Source: Albidovulum sp. (GTDB lineage: Bacteria > Pseudomonadota > Alphaproteobacteria > Rhodobacterales > Rhodobacteraceae). Taken from it: DNA of 64,000 nt. The position numbers and the translations under genes were made by a program. Under the pieces are notes generated by a model. That model searched no databases and had not been told where the DNA came from. It was given only the letters and a program-made list of their open reading frames with translations. Positions 8,621 through 16,620 of the stretch are shown in pieces (within the stretch, counting starts at the first letter, position 1; every line of letters begins with the position of its first letter). The stretch lies in contig JAUQYA010000086.1 of the NCBI GenBank assembly GCA_030837785.1, forward strand, positions 1-64,000, in the 5' to 3' direction.

Positions 8621-8935
8621 ATGTCGGTGTTCGAGGCGGCGCTGGGCCGCATCTTCGGCAACCCCTCGATGGCGGTGGCGGCGGTGTGGATTTCCGCCGC
8701 CACCTCGGAGGAACGCCCGATCCGGGTGATCCGCCGCGCCCCGGATCGCATCACCGACTTCGGGGCCGGGCGTTTCGTCAGCGACACCATGATGGTCGAT
8801 GTCCAGGTCTCCGACCTGCCCGATCCCCGGTCCGGCGATCTGCTGGTGATCGGTACCGACAGCTTCCTCCTCCAGGGCGAGCCGATCCGCGACCGGGAAC
8901 GGCTGATCTGGACGCTGGACCTGCGGCCCGCATGA
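8621..8935 (+). CDS. Putative head-tail attachment protein (FII-like)
   Basis: A 104-residue protein immediately after the capsid gene. It is largely beta-stranded (MMVDVQVSDLPDPRSGDLLVIG, DSFLLQGEPIRDRERLIWTLDL), like the lambda gpFII-type proteins that complete the head and bind the tail. I assign it by position and predicted fold, not by a clear motif. Its TGA overlaps the next gene's ATG (ATGA at 8932-8935). Confidence 0.6.
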   Translation: MSVFEAALGRIFGNPSMAVAAVWISAATSEERPIRVIRRAPDRITDFGAGRFVSDTMMVDVQVSDLPDPRSGDLLVIGTDSFLLQGEPIRDRERLIWTLDLRPA

Positions 8936-9561
8936 AGCTGAAACTCGAAATCAGCCCCGACCTCGTCGCCCTGATGCGGGCCGAGATCGCCGCCGGGGAA
9001 AAGGCGGTCTCGGCGGCGATGCGCGCGGCGGGCTCCGATCTCAAATCCGCCTGGCGCGCGCAGGTCACCGGCGCGGGACTGGGCACAAGGCTTGGCAATT
9101 CGATCCGGATGGCCAGTTATCCGAAAGCAAGCGACAGCCTGAACGCGGCGGCGCTGGTCTGGTCCAATGCCCCGGTGATCATCGGCGCGCATGACACCGG
9201 GCCGCTGATCCGGTCGAAGGATGGGTTCTGGCTGGCGATCCCCACCCCGGCCGCGGGGAAAAGCACGAAGGGCGGCCGGATCACCCCCGCCGAATGGGAA
9301 CGCCGCACCGGGTTGGGCCTGCGCTTCATCTATCGCCGCCGGGGACCGAGCCTGTTGGTGGCAGAGGGGCGGTTGAATTCGAAGGGTCGGGCCGTAGCGT
9401 CCAAGTCGAAAACTGGACGCGGAGTGGCAACCGTGCCGATCTTCCTGCTGGTGCCGCAGGTCAGGTTGCGCAAGCGGCTGGATCTGGCGCGGGATGCCGA
9501 GCGGGCGGTGGAGGGCGTGCCGGGTCGAATAGTTGCGAAATGGGTGGAGGGGAAGCTGTGA
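8932..9561 (+). CDS. DUF6441-like phage protein, probable neck or tail-completion protein
   Basis: A 209-residue protein starting MKLKLEISPDLVALMRAEIA. The ATG at 8932 overlaps the previous stop and gives a natural N-terminus, whereas the open frame back to 8686 only shadows the preceding gene. An amphipathic helix (about 12-45) is followed by GTRLGNSIRMASYP, VIIGAHDTGPLIRSKDGFWLAIP and VPIFLLVPQVRLRKRLD. This pattern matches DUF6441 proteins found in the same slot of many Rhodobacterales phages, analogous to HK97 gp10-like tail-completion proteins. The function is inferred from position. Confidence 0.65.
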   Translation: MKLKLEISPDLVALMRAEIAAGEKAVSAAMRAAGSDLKSAWRAQVTGAGLGTRLGNSIRMASYPKASDSLNAAALVWSNAPVIIGAHDTGPLIRSKDGFWLAIPTPAAGKSTKGGRITPAEWERRTGLGLRFIYRRRGPSLLVAEGRLNSKGRAVASKSKTGRGVATVPIFLLVPQVRLRKRLDLARDAERAVEGVPGRIVAKWVEGKL

Positions 9562-9574
9562 CGCGCGAGCCGCG

Positions 9575-10075
9575 TCACCTCTGCTCCATCAGTTCGGCAA
9601 GCGGGCCGGTAGATTTCTGCACACTTGCCAGCAGGGCCTTCCAATCGCCGGGCGGGTTGCCATCCTCCAGCATGCCCTTGAACACCCGATAGGCATCCGT
9701 GCGGCTGTCATAGGCGCGCAGCGTCGTATCGTCATTCACCCACGCAAAGATGATGATGCGGCTTTCAGCATGGAAGCGGAAGAACAGCCGGTATTGCTGA
9801 AAGAACTTTGCCCGGAACCAATGCCGGTGCTCGTCGCCCAACGTGTTGCCCTGCCGGAACTTCGGGTCGGTGGGATCGGACGGGATTTCCTCAAAGATCA
9901 GCTTGGTGATCGCGGCAAGGCGCTTGGTTGCGTTCTTGCTGCGGTAGCCCGCCGGGTTTGCGGCCTTGAGGGCCGCGACCTTTTCGGCAAGCTCCGCCAC
10001 CTGATCAAGAAACAGCGGATGCGCGAACAGGGTCCATCCGTTGACGACCAACGGCACCACGGAACCGTCTGTCAT
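9575..10075 (-). CDS. yhaV: Type II toxin YhaV (ribosome-associated RNase)
   Basis: A 166-residue toxin of the YhaV family, RelE-fold ribonucleases that cleave mRNA and are neutralised by PrlF. Typical segments are VNGWTLFAHPLFLDQV (N-terminus), DPKFRQGNTLG--HRHWFRAKFFQQYRLFFRF and IIIFAWVNDDTTLRAY near 105-125, then a GNPPGDW motif. Its start overlaps the antitoxin stop by 4 bases, so the pair is cotranslated. The pair reads against the surrounding phage head-tail genes, a cargo (moron) arrangement. It may stabilise the prophage or act against other phages. Confidence 0.93.
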   Translation of the reverse strand: MTDGSVVPLVVNGWTLFAHPLFLDQVAELAEKVAALKAANPAGYRSKNATKRLAAITKLIFEEIPSDPTDPKFRQGNTLGDEHRHWFRAKFFQQYRLFFRFHAESRIIIFAWVNDDTTLRAYDSRTDAYRVFKGMLEDGNPPGDWKALLASVQKSTGPLAELMEQR

Positions 10076-10398
10076 TCATCGTCGGGCGACAGGGCCGCAT
10101 CAAGATCAAGTTCGACACCTTCGACCAGTTCGCACAGCCTGGCCCGCAGCGGGGCATCCAGGGCGCGGATATGGCCGGGATTATGGCTGATGTCCTGCGC
10201 GAGGAAGGTGAGAAAGGCCCCGATGGCCGGGTCTTCCACGACATCCGGTGCGCGGCGCAGCAGAACGTCGCCTTCCGGCAAGATGGTGTAGGAGATGCGA
10301 TCACGCTTCTTGAGGCCGAGCGCCTTGCGCACCACCCCGGGCATCGTGGTCTGGTATTTGTCGGTCAGCGTGGACTCGACCTTGAGATCGGCAAGCAT
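10072..10398 (-). CDS. prlF: Type II antitoxin PrlF (SpoVT/AbrB fold)
   Basis: A 108-residue antitoxin. Its N-terminal half is a swapped-hairpin AbrB DNA-binding domain: ESTLTDKYQTTMPGVVRKALGLKKRDRISYTILPEG is the classic signature (about residues 7-42). The acidic C-terminal half (LVEGVELDLDAALSPDDE) should bind the toxin. The ATG at 10398 has GGGAGAA about 6 bases upstream; an upstream GTG at 10413 lacks one. It is the first gene of the pair, with a 6-bp inverted repeat upstream that fits autoregulation. Confidence 0.92.
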   Translation of the reverse strand: MLADLKVESTLTDKYQTTMPGVVRKALGLKKRDRISYTILPEGDVLLRRAPDVVEDPAIGAFLTFLAQDISHNPGHIRALDAPLRARLCELVEGVELDLDAALSPDDE

Positions 10399-10425
10399 GT
10401 GATTCTCCCTCACGACGCAAACACA

Positions 10426-10447
10426 AGGTAAGGCAAACGCATTACCT
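10426..10447. promoter_or_regulatory. Probable PrlF-YhaV operator
   Basis: AGGTAA (10426-10431) and TTACCT (10442-10447) form a perfect inverted repeat with a 10-base spacer. It lies 28 bases upstream of the prlF start on the opposite side of the next phage gene. AbrB-type antitoxins bind such repeats and repress their own operons; binding here is inferred. Confidence 0.5.
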
Positions 10448-10511
10448 ATTCAAGAACGCCGCGCCAGATTGCCGGATGGCGCTCCGAACTTTTCACGAAA
10501 CTGGTGCCACC

Positions 10512-10934
10512 ATGCCAACCACCCGCGAAACCGTCCTCGCCGCGCTCCATGCGGGGCTGCAGCCGCTTGCCGCCCACACCTTGCGTGACGAGGTGCTGCC
10601 CGAGCGGATCCCGGCCGCAGGGCTGATCATCCTGCGCGATGGCCAGCCGGGGGAGCCGGAGGTGACGCTGTCGCCCCTGCGTTACCACTACCAGCACCGC
10701 GCCGAGCTGGAAGTCGTTGTCCAGGCCGGAACTGGCCGGGCCAGTGCGTTCGATGACTTGGTCGCCAGCATTGGCGTTGCGCTGGAAGCCAACCGGACAC
10801 TTGGCGGGTTCTGCGACTGGGTTGAATCCGAAGCCCCGGCCTCCGTTGATCTGCCCATCGAAGGTGCCGCGGCACTCAAGGCGGCGGTGATCACCGTCGT
10901 GCTGCACTACACCACCACCGGCCCCCTGGCCTGA
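10512..10934 (+). CDS. Putative tail terminator / minor tail protein
   Basis: A 140-residue protein starting MPTTRETVLAALHAGLQPLA. An ATG at 10476 in the same frame is also possible, but it sits in the probable promoter region of the toxin-antitoxin pair. The protein has one N-terminal helix, then strands (AAGLIILRDGQPGEPEVTLS, YHYQHRAELEVVV) and a C-terminal LPIEGAAALKAAVITVVLHY. Size, fold and location before the tail tube gene resemble lambda gpU-type tail terminators, which cap the tail and contact the head. Assignment is by position and fold. Confidence 0.65.
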   Translation: MPTTRETVLAALHAGLQPLAAHTLRDEVLPERIPAAGLIILRDGQPGEPEVTLSPLRYHYQHRAELEVVVQAGTGRASAFDDLVASIGVALEANRTLGGFCDWVESEAPASVDLPIEGAAALKAAVITVVLHYTTTGPLA

Positions 10935-10958
10935 CACCCCAACATCGAGGATACCCCC

Positions 10959-11897
10959 ATGGCACGTGCGCAAGGCGCGCGGGCGCAGATGGCGCTTGCG
11001 TATGAGACCACTTACGGCACCCCGCCGGTCGGCGGCTTCACCAGGATGCCCTTCGCCAGCACCTCGCTGGGATCGGAACAACCACTCCTGAACAGCGAGT
11101 TGCTCGGTTATGGCCGCGATCCCCTCGCCCCGATCAAGGATGCGGTGACGGCCGATGGCGATGTCATGGTGCCGATTGACGCCGAGGCCTTCGGCTTCTG
11201 GCTGAAGGCGGCTTTCGGCGATCCGATCACCTCCGGCGCCGGGCCCTACACGCATGAATTCCGCTCAGGCGGCTGGACATTGCCGTCGATGTCGATCGAG
11301 ACCGCCATGCCCGAGGTGCCGCGCTTTGCGATGTATTCGGGCTGCGTGCTGGATCAGCTTTCCTGGCAGCTGCAGCGTTCTGGGCTCTTGACCGCCACCG
11401 CGCGGCTCGTGGCGCAGGGCGAGACCATTGCCGCCGCAACTGGCGCGGGCACACCCGCCGAGCTGGGCTTGAAGCGCTTCGGCCATTTCAACGGCGCGAT
11501 CAGCCGCAATGGCGCGGCGCTCGGCAACGTGGTCTCGGCCGAAATCACCTATGCCAACAATCTCGACCGGATCGAGACCATCCGCAGCGACGGCAAGATC
11601 GACGGGGCCGACCCGTCCATTGCCGCCCTGACGGGGCGGATCGAGGTCCGCTTCGCCGACAGCGCCCTGGTGACACAGGCGATCAACGGCGACCCCTGCG
11701 AGATCAGCTTCGCCTATGTCCTGCCCTCGGGCGAAAGCTTCACCTTCACGGCCCATGCCGTCTACCTGCCGCGTCCTCGGATCGAGATTTCCGGGCCGCA
11801 GGGCGTGCAGGCGACCTTCGACTGGCAGGCGGCCAAGGCCACCTCCCCCGCCCGCATGTGCACCGCAACCCTCATCAACAGCATCGCGAGTTACTGA
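10959..11897 (+). CDS. Phage tail tube protein
   Basis: A 312-residue major tail protein. The N-terminus (MARAQGARAQMALAYETTYG) and later YTHEFRSGG, AEITYANNLDRIETIRSDGKIDGADPS and TGRIEVRFADSAL segments match the tail tube family common in alphaproteobacterial siphoviruses. These proteins stack in hexameric rings around the tape measure to form the tail shaft. It is followed directly by the two tail assembly chaperone frames and the tape measure gene, the normal siphovirus order. Confidence 0.88.
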   Translation: MARAQGARAQMALAYETTYGTPPVGGFTRMPFASTSLGSEQPLLNSELLGYGRDPLAPIKDAVTADGDVMVPIDAEAFGFWLKAAFGDPITSGAGPYTHEFRSGGWTLPSMSIETAMPEVPRFAMYSGCVLDQLSWQLQRSGLLTATARLVAQGETIAAATGAGTPAELGLKRFGHFNGAISRNGAALGNVVSAEITYANNLDRIETIRSDGKIDGADPSIAALTGRIEVRFADSALVTQAINGDPCEISFAYVLPSGESFTFTAHAVYLPRPRIEISGPQGVQATFDWQAAKATSPARMCTATLINSIASY

Positions 11898-11899
11898 CC

Positions 11900-12337
11900 A
11901 TGATCCGCCTGAACCTGACCGCCACGCCCGAATGGCTTGACCTCGCCCCCGGCCTGCGCCTCCTCGTCGGGCCGCTGACCACCGCGCTGATGGTTTCCGC
12001 TCGCGCTGATCCGGCCATCGAGACCCTGCCGGAAGGTGCCAGCCAAGAGGCACTGGCTCTCGCCATGGCCAAGGCCGTCGCCCGCCGCGCCGCGCTGGAT
12101 TGGGAAGGTGTGGGCGATGCCACGGGCCAACCCTTGCCCGTCACCCCCGAGGGGATCGACGCCCTCCTGGAAATCTGGCCAGTTTTCGAGGCGTTCCAGA
12201 CCCAGTACGTCGCGCGCGGCTTGCTGCTGGATGTCGAAAAAAACGTCTCCGCGCCCTCGCCGACTGGTCCTTCGGCGGGGGCGACCGCTATTGCGCCGCC
12301 TGCCAAGTTGCCTGCCCCGACTGCCCTGCAAGACTGA
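11900..12337 (+). CDS. Tail assembly chaperone, short form (lambda gpG-like)
   Basis: A 145-residue protein beginning MIRLNLTATPEWLDLAPGLRLLVG. It lies between the tail tube and tape measure genes, where siphoviruses encode the chaperone that coats the tape measure protein during tail assembly. A helical middle part (about 50-110) ends in EAFQTQYVARGLLLDVEKN. The rest (VSAPSPTGPSAG onward) is low-complexity, as expected for a frame read only when ribosomes do not shift at the slippery site near codons 113-115. The start overlaps the tail tube stop closely (TGACCATG). Confidence 0.75.
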   Translation: MIRLNLTATPEWLDLAPGLRLLVGPLTTALMVSARADPAIETLPEGASQEALALAMAKAVARRAALDWEGVGDATGQPLPVTPEGIDALLEIWPVFEAFQTQYVARGLLLDVEKNVSAPSPTGPSAGATAIAPPAKLPAPTALQD

Positions 12338-12567
12338 ACCGCCCGCTGACCCCCGAGGGCTGGCAGGTCTGGGATCTTGTCGGCCGCCTTGGTGGTCAGC
12401 TGCGCGTGATCCCCGGTGCCGTGCTGGGCTGGGACATGGGTGCGGCACTCGCCATCGCCCGTGCCCTCGGGATCGACACCCTGATCGCCGCCGAACTGCT
12501 GCCCGAGGTCGAGGCGGTGATGGTGCGCAAGCTGAACGAACAGATGGAGGGAAGCCGAGATGGCTGA
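11900..12567 (+). CDS. Tail assembly chaperone, frameshifted long form (gpGT-like)
   Basis: Ribosomes shifting back one base at 12238-12244 would fuse the first 115 residues to the frame ending at 12567, giving about 222 residues. The downstream frame has no convincing independent start near the junction and carries a conserved-looking domain: LTPEGWQVWDLVGRLGGQLRVIPGAVLGWDMGAALA and a helical end to EGSRDG. A cluster of four cysteines (CAACQVACPDC) lies at the junction and looks like a small zinc knuckle. The plan copies lambda G/GT. The shift itself is inferred from the heptamer and frame layout. Confidence 0.7.
12238..12244 (+). other. Programmed -1 ribosomal frameshift site, A AAA AAC
   Basis: In the frame starting at 11900 the codons are GAA AAA AAC (12236-12244), so 12238-12244 is the canonical X XXY YYZ heptamer A AAA AAC. 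A -1 slip leads exactly into the open frame that ends at 12567. Similar heptamers sit between the chaperone frames of many tailed phages. GC-rich sequence downstream could form a stimulatory structure. Confidence 0.75.
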
Positions 12568-14986
12568 AAAACGCGTGTCCGTCCGCCTCGTGGCGGAGGG
12601 CGGCCGCCAGGTGCGGGCCGAACTGGAAGGTATCGGCGGGGCGGGCGCACGGGGCTTCGGCCGCCTCTCGACCGAGATGGAGCTGGCCAACACCCGGCTG
12701 GCCAGCTTTGCCCGCAAGACCGGGATCGCGCTGGCGGCCGTGACGGTTGCAGCCGCTGCGGCTGGCGTGGCGATGGTCCGCTCCGGTCTCGAAACCATCG
12801 GCGCGCAGGCGGACATGGCCGCCTCGCTGAAAACCACCGTCGAAAGCCTGCAGGTGCTGACATGGGCCGGGGAATTGGCCGGAGTTTCCATGGGCGAAAT
12901 CGAACAGGCCACCAAGAAGCTGACCACCCGGCTGTCGGAAGCGGCCGCCGGTTCCGGATCGGCCGTCGGCGCGCTTGAGCGGCTGAACCTCTCGGCCTCC
13001 GAGCTGCAGGCGCTGCCCTTGGACCTGCGCATCGTCGCCATTCAGGACGCGCTGAACCGGCTGATCCCCGAGGCCGAACGCGCCGCCGTCGCGTCTGACC
13101 TCTTCGGCGACAAGGCGGCGCTGGCGTTTCTGCGGATTGACCCAGCTACCCTGCGCGAGGCGGCACAGGACGTGCGCGACTTTGGGGTAGCGGTCAGCGC
13201 CAGCGATGCCGCCCAGATCGAGCGTACCGGCGATGCCATCGCCAAGCTGAGCCTGATCTGGCTGGGGCTGACCAACCGGCTGACGGCCGCCGTTGCCCCG
13301 GCGCTGGAAACCATCGCCAACACGCTGGCCGACATGGCACGCAGCACCGGGCCCATCGGCATCGCGATCAACGCGCTTTTCGACAACATCGGTCGCCTCA
13401 CCACCTATGCCGCCACTTTTGCCGCCCTGATGGCCGGGCGCTGGGTCGCGGGGCTGGCGGCGGCAGCCCTGTCAGTGCGCGGCCTTGCCACCGGCCTTGT
13501 CATCCTGCGGGGTGCCCTGATCCGCGCCGGCATCGGCGCGTTGATCGTCGGGGCTGGCGAATTGGTGTTCCAGTTCACCCGGCTGGTCGCAGGCGCGGGC
13601 GGGTTTGGTGCCGCGATTGGCCTGCTGAAGGATCTGGCGCTGGAGGTCTGGGACCGCATCGGCCTTGGCGCGGCCTCTGCCTGGTCGAAGATCGAGGCCA
13701 GCTGGGCCGGGCTGCAAGCCACCATCTACGGCGCGATGCAGTCCTCGGTCGAAGCGGTGACCAACTTCGGCAACGCGGCGGCGGGGATCTTCAACGGCGC
13801 CTATGATGCGGTGAAAGCCATCTGGGGCCAGTTGCCCGGCGCGATTGGGGATTTCGCATTCCAGGCCGCCAATGGTCTGATCGGTGGCGTCGAGGCGATG
13901 CTGAATGGGGTCGTCACCCGGATCAACAATTTCATCAACGGCTTGAACGCCGCGCTGGACCTCTTGCCCGATTGGGCCGTGGGCGAAGGTGGGGTCCGGA
14001 TCGGCACGCTGGATCCCGTGGCGCTGGGCCGGATTGACAATCCCTTCGCGGGTTCTGCCGCTGCGGCCGGAACTGCCGCCGCCGAAGCCTTCTCGGCCGC
14101 CATGGCGCAGACCTATGTCACCACGCCCGATCTCGGGCTGACGGGAATGGCAGAAGAAGCGACCGCCCGTGCCGAGGCGTATCGCGAAGCCTCCGGCATG
14201 CTGGCCGATGCGGCCGCCCGTCCGATGCAAAGTTGGCAGGCGCTGAAGGATGCTGTTGCCGGTGCCGGAACCGAAGGCGAAGCTGCACTGGACGGGGCCG
14301 CGGATGCCGCCGACCGGCTGGACGAGTCGATGACCGAGGCTGGCCGCGCCGCCGGGGGCGCTGGGGCAGCTGCCGCTGCCGGGGCCGAAGTGGCCAAGAC
14401 CGGGTGGGAAGCCGCCGTAGCCACGCTCGCTGACTATGCCGCAAAAGCCCGCGACATTGGTGGCGACATCGGCAATGCGCTGGTCTCTGCCTTCACCTCG
14501 GCCGAAAACGCCGTGGGCGAGTTCGTGAAAACCGGCAAGCTCGATTTTCGCGACCTCGTCACCTCGATGATCGCCGATCTGGCCAAGCTGGCGGCGCGAC
14601 GCTTCATCCTCGGCCCCATTGCGAACGCCCTCTCCGGCGCGCTGGGCGGCGCGGGTGGCATCTTCGCCAACATTCTCCACGCGGGCGGCATGGTCGGATC
14701 ACCGGGGCCGGGCCGCATGATCCCGGCCATGGCCTTTGCCAATGCACCGCGCATGCACGCGGGCGGCTGGGCCGGGATCAAACCGGACGAGGTGCCCGCG
14801 ATCCTGCAGCGCGGCGAGCGGGTTCTGTCGCGGCGTGAGGCTGCTGGTTACGGCCAGGGACCGTCCTCAACACCCGCCATCAACGTCACGATCAACGCCC
14901 GCGACGCCGAAAGCTTCCGGCAATCCCGCACGCAAGTCGCCGCTGACATTGCGCGCGCAGTGTCGCTGGGCCGGAGGGGCATGTGA
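12560..14986 (+). CDS. Tail tape measure protein
   Basis: An 808-residue, alanine-rich, mostly helical protein. Residues about 45-75 contain a hydrophobic segment (KTGIALAAVTVAAAAAGVAM), and further hydrophobic stretches occur near 290-330 and 680-720, usual in tape measure proteins that also help DNA cross the cell envelope. The N-terminus KRVSVRLVAEGGRQVRAELE is typical of alphaproteobacterial phages, and the C-terminal GERVLSRREAA with TINARDAESFRQSRTQVAAD is the conserved lambda gpH/GTA end. By the rule of about 1.5 angstrom per residue the tail shaft would be near 120 nm (inference). Start at 12560 follows GGAGGGAAG. Confidence 0.92.
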   Translation: MAEKRVSVRLVAEGGRQVRAELEGIGGAGARGFGRLSTEMELANTRLASFARKTGIALAAVTVAAAAAGVAMVRSGLETIGAQADMAASLKTTVESLQVLTWAGELAGVSMGEIEQATKKLTTRLSEAAAGSGSAVGALERLNLSASELQALPLDLRIVAIQDALNRLIPEAERAAVASDLFGDKAALAFLRIDPATLREAAQDVRDFGVAVSASDAAQIERTGDAIAKLSLIWLGLTNRLTAAVAPALETIANTLADMARSTGPIGIAINALFDNIGRLTTYAATFAALMAGRWVAGLAAAALSVRGLATGLVILRGALIRAGIGALIVGAGELVFQFTRLVAGAGGFGAAIGLLKDLALEVWDRIGLGAASAWSKIEASWAGLQATIYGAMQSSVEAVTNFGNAAAGIFNGAYDAVKAIWGQLPGAIGDFAFQAANGLIGGVEAMLNGVVTRINNFINGLNAALDLLPDWAVGEGGVRIGTLDPVALGRIDNPFAGSAAAAGTAAAEAFSAAMAQTYVTTPDLGLTGMAEEATARAEAYREASGMLADAAARPMQSWQALKDAVAGAGTEGEAALDGAADAADRLDESMTEAGRAAGGAGAAAAAGAEVAKTGWEAAVATLADYAAKARDIGGDIGNALVSAFTSAENAVGEFVKTGKLDFRDLVTSMIADLAKLAARRFILGPIANALSGALGGAGGIFANILHAGGMVGSPGPGRMIPAMAFANAPRMHAGGWAGIKPDEVPAILQRGERVLSRREAAGYGQGPSSTPAINVTINARDAESFRQSRTQVAADIARAVSLGRRGM

Positions 14987-15045
14987 GTGCGCCCCGCAAG
15001 TGGGCATCGGTTGCGGGAAAAAAGCACGAACAACGGAGAGAATAG

Positions 15046-15672
15046 ATGGCGTTTCACGAGGTTCGCTTCCCCGACAACATCAGCCGCGGGGCGCGGGGCG
15101 GGCCGGAACGACGGACGCAGATCGTTGAGCTGACTTCGGGCGATGAGGAGCGCAACGCGAGCTGGGCAAACTCGCGCCGCCGCTATGATGTCGCCTACGG
15201 CATCCGGCGCGCTGACGACCTGGCGGCGGTCGTGGCCTTTTTCGAGGCCCGCAATGGCCGGTTGCACGGGTTCCGCTACAAGGATTGGGCGGATTACAAA
15301 TCCTGCCTGCCGTCGCAGGCTGTTGCGCCCACCGACCAGCCCATCGGCACCGGCAATGGCGCCGTCACCAGTTTCGCCCTGCTTAAGCGTTACACCTCCG
15401 GCGCGCAAAGCTGGACCCGCGCCATCGCCAAGCCGGTCGCGGGAACCGTTCGCATCGCCCTGAACGGGGTCGAGCAGATGACGGGCTGGAGCGTCGATCT
15501 CGCCACCGGCAGCGTCAGCTTCGCCGCCGCCCCGGGCGCAGGCGTCGCAATCACCGCAGGCTTCGAATTCGACGTCCCCGTCCGCTTCGACACCGACATG
15601 CTCGACGTCACCCTCGACCTCGAACGTCTCGGGTCGATCGCTTCCATTCCCCTCCTGGAGATCCGCAGATGA
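15046..15672 (+). CDS. DUF2460 distal tail protein (GTA gp12-like)
   Basis: A 208-residue DUF2460 protein, equivalent to gp12 of the Rhodobacter gene transfer agent, where it forms the distal tail ring linking tube and baseplate. The N-terminus MAFHEVRFPDNISRGARGGPERRTQIVELTSG and the central RRRYDVAYGIRRADDLAAVVAFFEARNGRLHGFRYKDWADYKSC are family hallmarks. The end is FDVPVRFDTDMLDVTLDLERLGSIASIPLLEIR. The next gene starts 4 bases before its stop. In RcGTA the next gene is gp13; here a lysis-like group is inserted first. Confidence 0.93.
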   Translation: MAFHEVRFPDNISRGARGGPERRTQIVELTSGDEERNASWANSRRRYDVAYGIRRADDLAAVVAFFEARNGRLHGFRYKDWADYKSCLPSQAVAPTDQPIGTGNGAVTSFALLKRYTSGAQSWTRAIAKPVAGTVRIALNGVEQMTGWSVDLATGSVSFAAAPGAGVAITAGFEFDVPVRFDTDMLDVTLDLERLGSIASIPLLEIRR

Positions 15673-16019
15673 ATGATGAATCCGGCTTCTTCGCCACGGT
15701 GCTGCGCGATCTGGCAAGCTCCACCGCCGTGATCCTCGCCACCTGGGGTGCGCTGGGCGGCGCGACCAATGCGCTGACCACGCGGATGCGGCTCCGCGAC
15801 GCCCTGCGCCATATCCTGATTGGCGGCCTGATCGCGGCGGGGATGGGCAGCCTGTCGATGGCGCTTGTCACCCGCTGGCTCGGCCTGCCGCCCGAGGCCA
15901 TTCCCGCCGGGGGTGCGGCCGGATCGGCCGCCTATCTGGTCGGGGTCTTCGGTCCCGCCTTCATCGAGCTGATCCTAGCGCGACTGCGCGGCGCAAGGGA
16001 AGGCGCCGGTGATGAGTGA
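15669..16019 (+). CDS. Membrane protein of the lysis group (holin-like)
   Basis: A 116-residue membrane protein. Predicted segments are about 12-32 (DLASSTAVILATWGALGG), 43-65 (HILIGGLIAAGMGSLSMALV) and 75-98 (AAGSAAYLVGVFGPAFIELI). The C-terminus is charged (ARLRGAREGAGDE). It overlaps the DUF2460 gene by 4 bases and the next small gene by 8, just ahead of an endolysin. Size, three membrane spans and position fit a holin or a holin partner; no specific family was recognised. Confidence 0.6.
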   Translation: MNDESGFFATVLRDLASSTAVILATWGALGGATNALTTRMRLRDALRHILIGGLIAAGMGSLSMALVTRWLGLPPEAIPAGGAAGSAAYLVGVFGPAFIELILARLRGAREGAGDE

Positions 16020-16143
16020 CCTCCTGCGTCTCGCGCGTTCCCTTCGCTGCGATGCGACCGATCCACGTCTGACCTACAGCCACCGGCTGCGCGTCGGCCT
16101 CGCGGTTGCCGCCCTCATCCTCCTTTTCTCAGCCATCGGGTGA
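16012..16143 (+). CDS. Short membrane peptide, 43 aa
   Basis: A small gene beginning ATGAGTGACCTC inside the end of the preceding one. It encodes MSDLLRLARSLRCDATDPRL then TYSHRLRVGLAVAALILLFS and AIG. There is a single C-terminal membrane helix (about 28-42) behind a basic N-terminus. It ends 3 bases before the lysozyme start. Its tight packing between a polytopic membrane protein and the endolysin suggests a lysis accessory role, for example an antiholin or spanin-like piece; this is an inference. Confidence 0.5.
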   Translation: MSDLLRLARSLRCDATDPRLTYSHRLRVGLAVAALILLFSAIG

Positions 16144-16146
16144 TCC

Positions 16147-16617
16147 ATGCATATGACAGACCGGGGTCTTCTGGCCCTGATCCGGCACGAAGGTATCGTG
16201 CCCGGACCCTACCTCGACGTGAACGACGTCTGGACCTTCGGCATCGGCCATACCGCCGAAACCGGAGCCCCCGACCCCGCCAGGATGCCTCGCGGCATGC
16301 CCGACGATCTTGATGCCGGAATCCGAGAGGCGTTCCGGCTGCTGCGCGCCGACGTTGCCACCTATGAGGTCGAGGTCGAGCGCGCCGTGAAAGTGCCCCT
16401 CCAGCCGCACGAGTTCGATGCGCTGGTCTCGTTTCATTACAACACCGGTGGCATAGCCAAGGCCGCGCTGACCAAGTCGCTCAATGCGGGCAATCGCGCG
16501 GCCGCCTCCGACGGCTTCATGGGCTGGCTCAAGCCCGCTGCCATCCGCTCACGGCGCGAGGCCGACCGCACCCTCTTCGCGAAGGGGCGCTATCCGACCG
16601 GGGACATTCCCGTCTGA
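16147..16617 (+). CDS. Endolysin, GH24 lysozyme
   Basis: A 156-residue T4-type lysozyme that cuts peptidoglycan between N-acetylmuramic acid and N-acetylglucosamine. The catalytic triad is visible: Glu15 (RHEG), Asp24 (YLDV) and Thr30 (WTFGIGHT), with the same 9- and 15-residue spacings as T4 Glu11-Asp20-Thr26. The C-terminal half has FDALVSFHYNTGG, the typical ALVSF-N-G motif, and ends GRYPTGDIPV. No signal peptide is seen, so it would need a holin for release; membrane proteins lie just upstream and downstream. Confidence 0.93.
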   Translation: MHMTDRGLLALIRHEGIVPGPYLDVNDVWTFGIGHTAETGAPDPARMPRGMPDDLDAGIREAFRLLRADVATYEVEVERAVKVPLQPHEFDALVSFHYNTGGIAKAALTKSLNAGNRAAASDGFMGWLKPAAIRSRREADRTLFAKGRYPTGDIPV

Positions 16618-16620
16618 CCC

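Noticed and set aside
8686..8931. N-terminal extension of the DUF6441-like gene
   Set aside because: It lies wholly inside the preceding gene in another frame, is rich in Arg and Pro, and the ATG at 8932 overlaps the previous stop.
14983..15045. Twenty-codon frame between tape measure and DUF2460 genes
   Set aside because: Too short and without support; more likely the leader with the DUF2460 ribosome binding site.
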